A stretch of DNA of 64,000 bases from Arenimonas composti TR7-09 = DSM 18010 (GTDB taxonomy: Bacteria > Pseudomonadota > Gammaproteobacteria > Xanthomonadales > Xanthomonadaceae): positions 159,425-223,424 of the forward strand of contig NZ_KE384525.1 in assembly GCF_000426365.1 (NCBI RefSeq), written 5' to 3'. The notes under the pieces are model-generated. The model worked only from the letters and a program-made list of their open reading frames with translations, made no database searches and was not told where the DNA came from. A program made the translations under genes and the position numbers. Positions 1-10,634 of the stretch are shown one piece after another. Within the stretch, counting starts at the first letter, position 1. Each line of letters starts with the position of its first letter.

Positions 1-1293
1 GTGGATCAGGAACTTGTTGTACTCGCGCAGGAAGGAGTCGACCTGTTCCTGCGTCCATTCCTCCGGGATCGGCGAGATCGCGTAGTAGGTGTCGAGCCCC
101 TTGTCGAGCGGGCCCGGCGAATCGCAGTAGGCGACCGAGAACCCGCGCTGGAACTCCGGCATCAGGATGATCTGCACCGGCGCGTCCGGCACCGTCACCA
201 GGTCCTTCTCGCGCACGAAGGCGGTGGCGACCTCCAGCGTGTGCCGGGCGAAATCGACGACCTCGTCGCGCGCCGGCCGCTCGGCGTAGGCCAGTTCCAG
301 CGCCGCTTCGATCGCCGCCTGCTGCTGGTCGGCATCCGGCGTGTCCGGCGTCGGCGGCGCGCCCTCGCGGCCGGCGAGCACGCTGCGCGCGACCAGGTAC
401 ATCTCGTCGCGCACGCGCGCGAGTTCGGCGGTCGCCCGGTCGCGGATCTCCTGCCGCGACAGCGACGAGTTCAGCGCGAAGCGCAGCTGCTGGTCGTACT
501 TCTCGGCACCGATGCGGAAATCGCCCTTCGCGTTCGGCACCAGGGTGGCGTCGATCCAGGCCTGGTGCTCGTCCAGCGCCGTGCGCAGCGCAGCCATCGC
601 CGCGTCGAGGCGCGCGCGTTCCTCGCCCTGCAGCTGGTCCGCCGCCGGGATGATGAACTGCTCGAGCAGACCGGCGACGCCGGCGTTCTGCCGCGAATAG
701 GTCTGCGCATGCGTCGGCGGCACCCGTGCCGGCTCGAGGTTGGCGCGCGCCTGCGCCAGCAGCGCCGGAATCGCCTCCATGCGCGCGGTCGCCGAACGCA
801 GGCGATCCGGCATGGGCGCGAATTCGCGCGCCATCAGCGAGTAGATCGCGCCGCCGGCCAGGCCGCTGTAGACCTGCGGGTCCCAGGCCCAGCGCTGCAT
901 CACTTCCTCGTCCCAGATGCCGTATTCGAGCTGGTTGCGCAGGATCGCGGCGTCGACCTGGTTCTCGCGCGACAGCGTCGCGACGTCGATCGCGTCGAGG
1001 TCGGCGAGCAGCGAGCGCGCGGTCGCCAGGCTCTTCGCGCGGCCCTCGGCACTCATGTCGTCGACGAGATGATCGTGCCGGTGCTCGCCGATGCCGGTCG
1101 CCGAGACCGGGCTCATCGCCAGCAGGTCGTCGAGCGCGCGCTGCGACAGCGCCGCGAAGGCCGCATCGGCGGCCGACTGTGCGGGCGCGGCGGCGGCCGC
1201 GTCGGCCGCCGGGGCGGCGGCGCCGGTGGATGCAGGGTCGCCGCAGGCGGCGAGCGCGAGGACGAGGGCGAGGACGAGCGGCGTGCGACGCAT
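1..1293 (-). CDS. DUF885 family lipoprotein, 3' part outside window
   Basis: Read leftward from ATG at 1293, the frame stays open for 431 codons and runs off the window edge. The N-terminus is a lipoprotein signal: two arginines, a Leu/Ala-rich stretch and the lipobox LAAC with Cys17, so the product should be lipid-anchored in the envelope. A low-complexity Ala/Pro linker follows, then a long helical domain resembling DUF885 proteins, which usually run to about 600 residues. The HExxPGH-type motif known in that family would lie in the missing C-terminal part, so a peptidase-like activity cannot be checked here. It is divergent from the acyl-CoA dehydrogenase, with 118 bp between the starts. 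Confidence 0.85.
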   Translation of the reverse strand, partial: MRRTPLVLALVLALAACGDPASTGAAAPAADAAAAAPAQSAADAAFAALSQRALDDLLAMSPVSATGIGEHRHDHLVDDMSAEGRAKSLATARSLLADLDAIDVATLSRENQVDAAILRNQLEYGIWDEEVMQRWAWDPQVYSGLAGGAIYSLMAREFAPMPDRLRSATARMEAIPALLAQARANLEPARVPPTHAQTYSRQNAGVAGLLEQFIIPAADQLQGEERARLDAAMAALRTALDEHQAWIDATLVPNAKGDFRIGAEKYDQQLRFALNSSLSRQEIRDRATAELARVRDEMYLVARSVLAGREGAPPTPDTPDADQQQAAIEAALELAYAERPARDEVVDFARHTLEVATAFVREKDLVTVPDAPVQIILMPEFQRGFSVAYCDSPGPLDKGLDTYYAISPIPEEWTQEQVDSFLREYNKFLIH

Positions 1294-1358
1294 GGCGGGT
1301 TTCCCGGATTCAGAACGCCGGGACTATAGGCCGATCGCGCCGGAGCCGCCCCTGCCGG

Positions 1359-1386
1359 TTGGCCGTACGGACCAGTATGGTAGAGT
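1359..1386 (+). promoter_or_regulatory. Possible sigma-70 promoter for the acyl-CoA dehydrogenase gene
   Basis: TTGGCC and TAGAGT are separated by 16 nt and end 25 nt before the ATG at 1412; GGAG at 1402-1405 serves as ribosome-binding site. Both hexamers are only partial matches to consensus, so this is a weak prediction. Confidence 0.3.
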
Positions 1387-1411
1387 CGCCGGCGAACTTC
1401 CGGAGCCCGTC

Positions 1412-3193
<1,782 letters not shown>

Positions 3194-3208
3194 TCCCCGC
3201 CCCCTCCT

Positions 3209-3287
3209 GTAGGAGCGGCTTCAGCCGCGATGCTCTTCCTGCGGGTCGGTGGGAGGAAGAGAGCATCGCGGCTGAAGCCGCTCCTAC
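3209..3287. repeat. REP pair, GTAG type I, inverted
   Basis: Two 23-bp copies face each other: 3209-3231 on + and 3265-3287 on -. Each begins GTAGGAGC and holds the stem GCGGCT/AGCCGC around a TC loop. They lie between the convergent ends of the acyl-CoA dehydrogenase and DUF1415 genes. The second copy overlaps the DUF1415 coding end: the TAG of its GTAG, at 3286-3284, is the stop codon. Confidence 0.95.
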
Positions 3288-3874
3288 GGTGGGGGGGCGC
3301 GCTTGAAGAGCGCGTCCCAGCCGGCGCGCCCGAGTCGGCGCAACGTCTCGATGTTGGCCTCGTAGATGCGTTCCGCCTCCGGGAACGCGGCGACCGCGCG
3401 ATCGACGCTGTCCTCGCGCAGCAGGTGCAGGGTCGGATACGGCGAGCGGTTGCTGAAGTTGGCGATGTCGTCCTCGCCCTCGCTGTCGGCGAAGCGGTAG
3501 TGCGGGTGGAAGCTGGCGACCTGCAGCACGCCGTCGAGCCCGAGTTCCTCGACGGCCGCATCGGCGAGATCGAGGAAGTCGTTGTAGTCGAGGAAATCGC
3601 CCAGTACCTCCGGGTGGATCAGCAGCGTCGTCTCGATGTCGCCCGGGTCGGCGGCGGCGAGCAGCTGCAGTTCGTGCAGCAGGTCGGCCAGCAGTGCCTC
3701 GACGTCGCCGGCATGACTGACCACGTAGCGGATCTGCCGTTTGACGTGCACCGCCTTCGCGAAGGGGCACAGGTTCAGGCCGATCACCGCCTTCTCGAGC
3801 CAGACGCGGGTCGCCGCGACGACGTGGGCGTCGGTATCCCCGGGAGCGGGGGTGGACGACGGATGCCGGGGCAT
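3284..3874 (-). CDS. DUF1415 family protein
   Basis: A cytosolic protein of 196 residues. The conserved N-terminal block WLEKAVIGLNLCPFAK (about residues 24-39) and the later HPHYRF and SPYPTLHLLRE stretches are characteristic of DUF1415, a proteobacterial family with no assigned reaction. ATG at 3874 is divergent from wspA with 99 bp between. The C-terminus KRAPPP is followed by a TAG supplied by the REP copy at 3265-3287, so the last proline codons may come from the C-rich sequence that flanks REPs rather than from the ancestral gene end. No operon partner is visible. Confidence 0.9.
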   Translation of the reverse strand: MPRHPSSTPAPGDTDAHVVAATRVWLEKAVIGLNLCPFAKAVHVKRQIRYVVSHAGDVEALLADLLHELQLLAAADPGDIETTLLIHPEVLGDFLDYNDFLDLADAAVEELGLDGVLQVASFHPHYRFADSEGEDDIANFSNRSPYPTLHLLREDSVDRAVAAFPEAERIYEANIETLRRLGRAGWDALFKRAPPP

Positions 3875-3973
3875 GGCGACCTCCTGCCGGTGGATCCGGT
3901 GCGGGTCCGGAAGTCTGCCACGCGCCGCGGCGACGTGTTCAAATGGCGACGTCACGTTCAGGGGGAAGTGGCG

Positions 3974-5623
3974 ATGCGCGAGTCCTTGCTTGCCGGGAAG
4001 CTCACCTTGCTGGTGTTCGCTTTCGCGGTGCTGTTCCTGATCTTCGGCTTCACCACCTGGCGCACCCTCGAAGAGGTGCGGGTCAAAGGCCCGATCTACA
4101 CGGAGATCATCCTCGGCGAGGATCTGATCGCCGACGTACTGCCGCCGCCGGCCTACATCATCGAGTCCTATCTGCTCGCCCTGCAGATGGCCGACGAGAC
4201 CGACGCGACCAAGATCTCCAAGCTCGTCGACCGCGGCGACACGCTGCGCCAGCAGTTCGAGGCGCGGCAGGCCTTCTGGGACCGCACGCTTCCGGAGAGC
4301 GAGTTGCGCGACAACATGGTCGGCCTCGCCAATCGCCACGCCCAGGACTTCTTCCGCCTGCGCGAGGAGCAGTTCGTGCCGGCCATCCGCGCCGGCGACC
4401 AGGAACGCGCGCGCCGGGCGCTGGCGCAGATGGGCGCGGCCTACGAGAAGCATCGCCTGGCGGTCGACCGCGTCGTCGAGATCTCGACCGCGAACAACAT
4501 CGCCTACGAGGCCTCCGCCGAGAACGTCGTCGCGACCCGCACGCGCACGTTGCTGTTCCTCGGCACCGCGATCCTGCTGGTCGTCACCTTCATGGCCCTG
4601 TACGCGCACCGCTCGGCGCGCACGCTGTCGAGCCGCATCCAGCTCGCCGCCGGCATCGCCCACCAGGTCGCTTCCGGTGACCTCGCGACCGAGGTGCCGA
4701 CCACCGACGGCCGCGACGAGGCCGGCCAGCTGCTCAACGCGATCGCCGGCATGACCCGCAGCCTGCGCGCCCTGGTCACCCGCGCCAAGCAGGCCTCGAT
4801 CGAGCTGATGAGCACGGCGACCGAGTTCGCCGCGACCAGCCGCCAGCAGGAAGCGACGGTGCAGAGCTTCGGCGCCTCGACCAGCGAGATCGCCGCCGCG
4901 GTCAAGCAGATCAGCGCGACCAGCCAGGAACTGATGTCGACGATGGACGGCGTCAACACCGTCGCCGGCCAGACCGCCACCCTCGCCGAGGAAGGCCAGG
5001 CCGGCCTGCGCAACCTCGACACGACGATGGAGCGCATGGCCCAGGCCGCGAACACCATGGCCGCCCGCCTCGCCGCGATCCGCGAGGAAGCCGCCGAGAT
5101 CACCGGTGTCGTCACCACGATCTCGAAGGTCGCCGACCAGACCAACCTGCTGTCGATCAACGCCGCGATCGAGGCCGAGAAGGCCGGCGAGCAGGGCCTG
5201 GGCTTCCTGGTGCTGGCGCGCGAGATCCGCCGCCTCGCCGACCAGACCGCGGTGGCGACGCTCGACATCGAGCAGATGGTGAAGCAGATGCAGGGCGCGG
5301 TTTCTGCCGGTGTGATGGAGATCGACCGCTTCGCCGAGGAAGTGCGCAGCGGCGTCGGCAATGTCGCCCGTGTCGGCGGCCAGTTCGGCCAGATCATCGG
5401 CCAGGTCAAGACGCTGTCGGAACGCTTCGACGCGGTGAACCACGGCATGAAGAGCCAGAGCCAGGGCGCCCGCCAGATCGGCGACGCGATGGGCCAGCTG
5501 ATCGAGGGCGCACGCCAGACCTCGGTGTCGCTGCGCGAGTTCAACAGCGCCACCGAGAGCCTGCGCGACGCGGTCTCCGTGCTGAAACAGGAGATCGCCC
5601 AGTTCAACGTCGGCGGCAACTGA
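3974..5623 (+). CDS. wspA: Methyl-accepting chemotaxis protein WspA
   Basis: Membrane receptor that should drive the WspE kinase in response to surface or envelope stress, as in Pseudomonas. The 549 residues comprise TM1 (about 10-27), a periplasmic helical region (30-190), TM2 (about 192-211), HAMP (212-265) and a signalling domain whose hairpin tip DQTNLLSINAAIEAEKAGE is the WspA-like variant rather than the E. coli Tsr type. ATG 3974 was chosen because AGGGGG lies 8 nt upstream; an in-frame GTG at 3968 would have no usable spacing. It is first in the wsp operon, and only 13 nt precede wspB. Confidence 0.95.
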   Translation: MRESLLAGKLTLLVFAFAVLFLIFGFTTWRTLEEVRVKGPIYTEIILGEDLIADVLPPPAYIIESYLLALQMADETDATKISKLVDRGDTLRQQFEARQAFWDRTLPESELRDNMVGLANRHAQDFFRLREEQFVPAIRAGDQERARRALAQMGAAYEKHRLAVDRVVEISTANNIAYEASAENVVATRTRTLLFLGTAILLVVTFMALYAHRSARTLSSRIQLAAGIAHQVASGDLATEVPTTDGRDEAGQLLNAIAGMTRSLRALVTRAKQASIELMSTATEFAATSRQQEATVQSFGASTSEIAAAVKQISATSQELMSTMDGVNTVAGQTATLAEEGQAGLRNLDTTMERMAQAANTMAARLAAIREEAAEITGVVTTISKVADQTNLLSINAAIEAEKAGEQGLGFLVLAREIRRLADQTAVATLDIEQMVKQMQGAVSAGVMEIDRFAEEVRSGVGNVARVGGQFGQIIGQVKTLSERFDAVNHGMKSQSQGARQIGDAMGQLIEGARQTSVSLREFNSATESLRDAVSVLKQEIAQFNVGGN

Positions 5624-5636
5624 GCCGGCGCTGTCG

Positions 5637-6086
5637 ATGCTCGCGCTCTGCTTCAGCATCGGCGAGCTGCGCCTGGCGCTGCCGGGCCGCTGCGTCGTCG
5701 AGGTGCTGCCGCGGCACGTACTGCGGCCGGTCGCGCTCGCACCCGCGGCGGTCACCGGCCTGCTGCCCTTCCGCGGGGCGCTGGTGCCGGTCGTGGACCT
5801 CTGCCGGCTGGTGCTGCAGCGCGATGCCCGGCCCGTGCATTCGAGCCGCATCGTGATCGTGTCGGTCGCCGAACAGACCGGCGGCGCGCGCCTGGTCGGC
5901 CTGCTCGCCGAGGACGTGCTCGACCTGGTGCCGGCCGGCGAAACCGTCCCCGGCCTGCAACTCGCCGACGCCCCGTGGCTCGGCGCGCACCTGGCCGAAC
6001 CGCCGGGGCTGCCGCAGCTGCTCGATCCGTCGCGGCTGCTGCCGGACGAGCTGGCGGCGCTGTTCGTCGCGGACGCCGCCGCATGA
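5637..6086 (+). CDS. wspB: CheW-like coupling protein WspB
   Basis: A single CheW domain of 149 residues, with the CheW-type beta core and RGALVPVVDLCRLV in the middle. By position between the receptor and the methyltransferase it corresponds to WspB, one of two scaffold proteins that join WspA to WspE. Its TGA overlaps the ATG of wspC as ATGA, indicating translational coupling. Similarity to any one CheW is modest, so the assignment rests largely on operon order. Confidence 0.88.
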   Translation: MLALCFSIGELRLALPGRCVVEVLPRHVLRPVALAPAAVTGLLPFRGALVPVVDLCRLVLQRDARPVHSSRIVIVSVAEQTGGARLVGLLAEDVLDLVPAGETVPGLQLADAPWLGAHLAEPPGLPQLLDPSRLLPDELAALFVADAAA

Positions 6087-7360
6087 GCCGCGAGGCCCTG
6101 CTGGACCTGCTGCGCGAGCGCATCGGCCTGGATCCGGCGACGCTCGGCGAGCGCGTGATCGACGATGCCTGCGCCGAGGCCCGTCGCCGCCTCGGCGTCG
6201 CCGACGACCTGGCGCTGCACGCGCGCGTCGTCGGTGATGGCCAGGCCTGGACCGCCTGCGTCGAAGCCTTCACGGTGCCCGAGAGCTGGTTCTTCCGGGC
6301 CGGCGAACAGTTCGCCGACCTCGCGCGGCATGCACGTGCCCTGCCCGCGCGCCCCTATCGGGTGCTCTGCCTGCCGTCCGCCGCCGGCGAGGAAGCGTGG
6401 TCGGCGGCGATCTCGCTGCTCGACGCCGGCCTGGCGCCCGGCGAGTTCGAGGTGCTCGGCATCGACGTGTCGCCGGCGGCGATCGCGAAGGCCGGTGCCG
6501 GCCTCTACCGCCGCTCGGTCTTCCGCGGGCAGACGCCGCCGGCGACCTGGCTGCACCCGGCCGGCGAGGGCGGCTACCGGGTCGACCCGCTGCTGCGCCG
6601 CTGCGTGCGTTTCCGGACCGGCAATGCGCTCGATCCGCGCCTGCTCGCCGACGAGGCGCCGTTCGCCGCGGTGTTCTGCCGCAATCTGCTGATCTACCTG
6701 CATGCCGACGCGCGCCGGCGGGTGCTGCTGGCGCTGCTCTCGCGCCTGCGACCGGACGGGCTGCTGTTCGCCGGCCAGGCCGAGGTGCTCAGCAGTTTCG
6801 ACCAGCGCCTGCAGCCCTGGCCCGGCGGCAGTCCGCTGACCTTCGTGACCGCCACCGGCAGCCGCGCGGCCGGCGAAACGCCGGCATCGCGCCGGGAATC
6901 GCCGGCGGCGCCCGCGCCGATGCCGCGGCCGGCGACTGCCGCCGCGGCCGCGCCCCCCGCTTCCCGCCCGCCGCCGCCCCGCCCGGCGCCGCCACCTGCG
7001 GCCGCCGTGCCCGACGACGCCGATACCGCGGTCGCCGCCGACCCGATCGCCGAGGCGCACCGGCTCGCCGATGCCGGCCGCGTCGGCGAAGCGCGCGCGG
7101 CCTGCCTGGCGCAGCTTTCGCGCCGGCCCGACGACGTCGCCGCGCTGTTCCTGCTCGGCCTGCTGGAATCGGCGGCCGGCGACATCGACGCCGCCGACCG
7201 CGCCTTCGGCCAGGTGCTCTACCTCGACCGCGGCCACCTCGACGCGCTCGAGCAGCGCATCGCCCTCGCCGAACGCCGCGGTGAACGTGGCCGCGCCGCC
7301 GACCTGCGCGCCCGCGCCGGCCGCCTGCGCAATCGCGCGACGCCCGGAGGTGCCGCATGA
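6083..7360 (+). CDS. wspC: CheR methyltransferase with TPR region, WspC
   Basis: Expected to methylate glutamates on WspA using S-adenosylmethionine. Of 425 residues, about 1-260 form the CheR module: PESWFFR in the N-terminal part, the SAM-site stretch LPSAAGEEAWS (CheR normally has SCA.S.GEE), GIDVSPAAI and the RNLLIYL motif. A Pro/Ala-rich linker (about 270-315) leads to a C-terminal tetratricopeptide region with GDIDAADRAFGQVLYLDRGH, the same architecture as Pseudomonas WspC. Both ends overlap neighbours by 4 nt. Confidence 0.93.
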   Translation: MSREALLDLLRERIGLDPATLGERVIDDACAEARRRLGVADDLALHARVVGDGQAWTACVEAFTVPESWFFRAGEQFADLARHARALPARPYRVLCLPSAAGEEAWSAAISLLDAGLAPGEFEVLGIDVSPAAIAKAGAGLYRRSVFRGQTPPATWLHPAGEGGYRVDPLLRRCVRFRTGNALDPRLLADEAPFAAVFCRNLLIYLHADARRRVLLALLSRLRPDGLLFAGQAEVLSSFDQRLQPWPGGSPLTFVTATGSRAAGETPASRRESPAAPAPMPRPATAAAAAPPASRPPPPRPAPPPAAAVPDDADTAVAADPIAEAHRLADAGRVGEARAACLAQLSRRPDDVAALFLLGLLESAAGDIDAADRAFGQVLYLDRGHLDALEQRIALAERRGERGRAADLRARAGRLRNRATPGGAA

Positions 7361-7995
7361 ACGCCGTGGCCCATTGCTGGCGCACGATCGGCGTGCACGG
7401 CGGCGACCACAGCTGCGAACGCCTCGCCGAGGTCCTGCACTGCCGCAACTGCCCAGTGTTCTCCGGCGCCGCGCGCAACCTGCTGCAGCGCGAATCGGCG
7501 GCCGTGGCCGACGACGCCGGCCTCGACGACGCCGGCGCCGGCGCCGGCCGCGCGACCGCGCTGGTGTTCCGCATCGGCCGCCAGTGGCTCGGGCTGCCGC
7601 CGGCGCTGGTCGGCGAGGTCGGTGCCGACCCGCCGGTCCGCCGGCTCGCGCACCGCACCGCCGGCCGCATCGAAGGCGTCGTCAACGTCCGCGGCGAACT
7701 GCGGCTGTGCATCGCTTTCGGCGAACTGCTCGGGCTCGGCCGCCGCACCGAGTCCGGGCGCGGCACCCGCCTGGTGCTGATCGAGGACGCCGGTGGCCCG
7801 CTGGCCTTCCGCTGCGACGAAGTGCGCGGCCTGGTCGGCTACCCGCCCGAGCGCGAGACGCCGCCGCCGGACACCCTGCGCGCCCCGCTCGACGAATGCG
7901 TGCGCGCGCTGCTGCCCGAGGACGACGGCGTCGCGGTGGCGCTGCTCGACGGCGAGGCGGTGGCGCGACTGCTGCGCGCGGCGGTGTTCGGATGA
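7357..7995 (+). CDS. wspD: CheW-like coupling protein WspD
   Basis: The second CheW-type adaptor of the operon, 212 residues, with a roughly 60-residue N-terminal extension containing the Cys-rich segment HCRNCPVF before the CheW fold (about 62-205; IEGVVNVRGELRLCIAFGEL is the conserved core). The two adaptors probably differ in which contact they make with the receptor array. The N-terminal HC..C pattern resembles that of other WspD-like CheW proteins, but a metal role is not established. The start overlaps the wspC stop and the stop overlaps the wspE start. Confidence 0.88.
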   Translation: MNAVAHCWRTIGVHGGDHSCERLAEVLHCRNCPVFSGAARNLLQRESAAVADDAGLDDAGAGAGRATALVFRIGRQWLGLPPALVGEVGADPPVRRLAHRTAGRIEGVVNVRGELRLCIAFGELLGLGRRTESGRGTRLVLIEDAGGPLAFRCDEVRGLVGYPPERETPPPDTLRAPLDECVRALLPEDDGVAVALLDGEAVARLLRAAVFG

Positions 7996-10634
7996 GCGCG
8001 CTCTGGCCGCTGATGCAGCAGGAACTGCGGCGGCTGCTGCCGCAGTTGCAGGAACTCGCCGGCCAGCTGACCGGCGGCTGGGATGCGGCCGCGTCGGCGC
8101 AGTGGCAGAAGCGCCTTGCGGCGTTCGCCGGCAGCACCCGCGTGCTCGGCGACACCCCGCTGCTGAACTTCGTCGCCCGCCTGCAGCCGCTGTGGCGTTC
8201 GCCCGGTGGCCGTGCCGGTGACGGCGACGAGGCGCGCACCCTGCTGATGGCGCTGGACGACCTCGCCGGGCTGCCGTTCGACGAGGCGATGGCCTTCGCG
8301 GCGTCCGCGCTGCAACCGGTGGCGACGCCGCCGCCGGTGCTCGGCGATGGCGGCGCGCCGGCGGCCCCGCCTGCCGCCACGCCGGCTTCCGCCGCGGCGG
8401 TCGAGACGGCACCCGCCAGCGCCGCCGACCAGCGCCTGCGCACGCTGTTCGCGACCGAGATGGCCGACAAGTGCCAGGCGATGGAACGCGTGCTGCTGCA
8501 GCTCGAGCAGGCGCCGGAGCGGCTCGAGCTGATCGCGCCGCTGATGCGCGCCGCGCACTCGATCAAGGGCGCCGCGCGGGCGGTGCGCATCGACCCGGCA
8601 GTGAAACTCTCGCATGCGCTGGAAGACCGGCTGAGCGCGGCGCAGAAGCGTGGCGAAGCGCTGCCGCCGGCGCTGCTCGAACTGGCGTTGCAGGCGGTCG
8701 ACCGCCTGCGCCGGCTCGGTACCGATGACGGCGAGGCCGCGCGCCAGGCCGCCGCGGACACCACCGCGGCGCTGCTGTCCGCGGACGCCGGGACGGCGAC
8801 GACGGCCGCCGCGCCGGCGCCGGCGTCCGCCGCCGGCGGCGCGATGGCGCCGCCGGCCGACGCGCCGACCTACATCGACGTCGAGGAAGCCGACCCGATC
8901 CTGCGCGTGCGCGCCAGCCACATCGGCCGGCTGATCGCACTCGCCGGCGACGGCATCGTCGAGAACCGCCGCCTGCGCGGCTTCGGCGAGCGCCAGCTGC
9001 GCCTGCGCCGCGAACTCGGCGACAGCGCGCGCGCCCTCGACGAACTGCACCGCGCCCTCGGCGCGCCCGGCGCCGACACCGCGATCGGCGCGCTGGTCGC
9101 CGGCCTGCGCCACCGGCTGTCCGATGCCCGCCACCGCATCAATCACTGGCTCGACGAATTCAGCGCCTTCGAACGCGAGTCGGCCGACCTCACCGAACGC
9201 CTGTACCACTTCGCGAACCAGACCCGGCTGCGGCCGTTCTCCGACATCGCCGCGGCCTACCCGCGGGTCGTGCGCGATCTCGGGCGCAGCCTCGGCAAGC
9301 GCGTGCGCGCGATCGTCGAGGGCGAGCAGCTGGCGGTCGACCGCGACGTGCTCGAACGCCTCGACGCCCCGCTGACCCACCTGCTGCGCAACGCCGTCGA
9401 CCACGGCATCGAGGCGCCGGCCGTGCGCCTGGCCGCCGGCAAGCCGGAGGAAGGCACGCTGCGCATCAGCGCCAGCTACCGCGCCGGCATGCTGGCGATC
9501 GAGGTCGCCGACGACGGCGCCGGCGTCGACTACGCGAAAGTGCGCAAGCGCTGGCAGAAACAGCGCGGCCTGGACGCCCGGGCGGCCGCCGCGCTGGACG
9601 AGGAGGCACTGGCCGAGACCCTGTTCGTCGCCGGTTTCTCGACCCGCGACGAGGTCAGCGAGATCAGCGGCCGCGGCGTCGGCCTCGACGCGGTGCGGCA
9701 GATGCTCACGCAGCTCGACGGCGAGGTGAGCCTGCACTCGCGCCGCGGCGGCGGCACCGTGTTCTCGCTGCGGCTGCCGATCTCGCGCGCGGTCACCCGC
9801 GCGGTCGCGGTCGAGGTCGCCGGCGAGACCTATGCCTTCCCGCTGCAGCGCATCGAGCGCCTGGTGCGCGCCGGCGACGACCGGCTGCACCGCCGCGGCG
9901 CCTTGCAATACCTCGCGCTCGACGACGACGCGGTGGGTCTGGTGCCGCTGGCCGAACTGCTCGAACTGGGCACGACCCGGCCGGCCGGCGAAGAGATCGA
10001 CATCGTCGTCGTCGCTCATGAAGACCGCCGCGTCGGCTTCGCGGTCGATGCCGTGCTCGGCGAGTTCGATCTGGCGACGCGGCCGCTGGACCCGCGCCTC
10101 GGCCGCGTCGCCGACCTCGCGGCGCTGGCGCTGATGCCGGACGGCGCCCCGGTGGTGCTGCTCGACATCGAGGACCTGCTGCGCGGCGCGCTGGAACACG
10201 AACGCGAACTCGGCCGGCTCGCCGGCGGCGAGGAGGAAGCGCCGCGGGCGCTGCGCCGCGTGCTGGTCGTCGACGACTCGATCTCGGTGCGCGAACTGGT
10301 GCGCCAGCTGCTGGTCGCGCGCGGCTACGAGGTCGAGGTCGCGGTCGACGGCATGGACGCCTGGGCGCGCCTGCGCGAATGGCCCTGCGACCTCGTGGTC
10401 ACCGACGTCGACATGCCGCGCATGGACGGCATCGAGCTCACCCGGTCGCTGAAACAGGACCCGAAGCTGCGCGCGCTGCCGGTCGTGATCGTCTCCTACC
10501 GCGACCGCCCCGAGGACCGCGCGCGCGGCCTCGAGGTGCATGCCGACGCCTATCTGACGAAGGCCGATTTCCAGGAACACGGCTTCCTCGACGTCGTCCA
10601 CCAGCTGATCGGCGACGCCGAGGTCGGCGCGTGA
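7992..10634 (+). CDS. wspE: Hybrid CheA histidine kinase-response regulator WspE
   Basis: Central kinase: it should autophosphorylate and pass phosphate to WspR and WspF. In 880 residues: a non-conserved N-terminal region (1-140), an Hpt domain with AAHSIKGAAR (His189), an Ala-rich linker, the dimer and ATPase domains (LLRNAVDHGIE near 464-474, SGRGVGLDAV, GGGTVFSLRLP), a CheW-like domain, and a C-terminal receiver from about residue 756 with VVTDVDMPRMDG (Asp805). The N-terminal 140 residues are additional to the shorter WspE of Pseudomonas and have no motif I recognise. GTGA and ATGA overlaps join it to its neighbours. Confidence 0.95.
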   Translation: MSALWPLMQQELRRLLPQLQELAGQLTGGWDAAASAQWQKRLAAFAGSTRVLGDTPLLNFVARLQPLWRSPGGRAGDGDEARTLLMALDDLAGLPFDEAMAFAASALQPVATPPPVLGDGGAPAAPPAATPASAAAVETAPASAADQRLRTLFATEMADKCQAMERVLLQLEQAPERLELIAPLMRAAHSIKGAARAVRIDPAVKLSHALEDRLSAAQKRGEALPPALLELALQAVDRLRRLGTDDGEAARQAAADTTAALLSADAGTATTAAAPAPASAAGGAMAPPADAPTYIDVEEADPILRVRASHIGRLIALAGDGIVENRRLRGFGERQLRLRRELGDSARALDELHRALGAPGADTAIGALVAGLRHRLSDARHRINHWLDEFSAFERESADLTERLYHFANQTRLRPFSDIAAAYPRVVRDLGRSLGKRVRAIVEGEQLAVDRDVLERLDAPLTHLLRNAVDHGIEAPAVRLAAGKPEEGTLRISASYRAGMLAIEVADDGAGVDYAKVRKRWQKQRGLDARAAAALDEEALAETLFVAGFSTRDEVSEISGRGVGLDAVRQMLTQLDGEVSLHSRRGGGTVFSLRLPISRAVTRAVAVEVAGETYAFPLQRIERLVRAGDDRLHRRGALQYLALDDDAVGLVPLAELLELGTTRPAGEEIDIVVVAHEDRRVGFAVDAVLGEFDLATRPLDPRLGRVADLAALALMPDGAPVVLLDIEDLLRGALEHERELGRLAGGEEEAPRALRRVLVVDDSISVRELVRQLLVARGYEVEVAVDGMDAWARLREWPCDLVVTDVDMPRMDGIELTRSLKQDPKLRALPVVIVSYRDRPEDRARGLEVHADAYLTKADFQEHGFLDVVHQLIGDAEVGA

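Noticed and set aside
1..1329. Open frame on the plus strand from base 1
   Set aside because: Antisense to the DUF885 lipoprotein gene, whose signal peptide and family resemblance are clear; the plus-strand product is Arg/Val/Ala-rich and featureless.
3284..7237. Very long open frame on the minus strand across the wsp genes
   Set aside because: Apart from its last 197 codons (DUF1415) it is antisense to wspA-wspC and shows no conserved motif; high GC leaves few stops in such frames.
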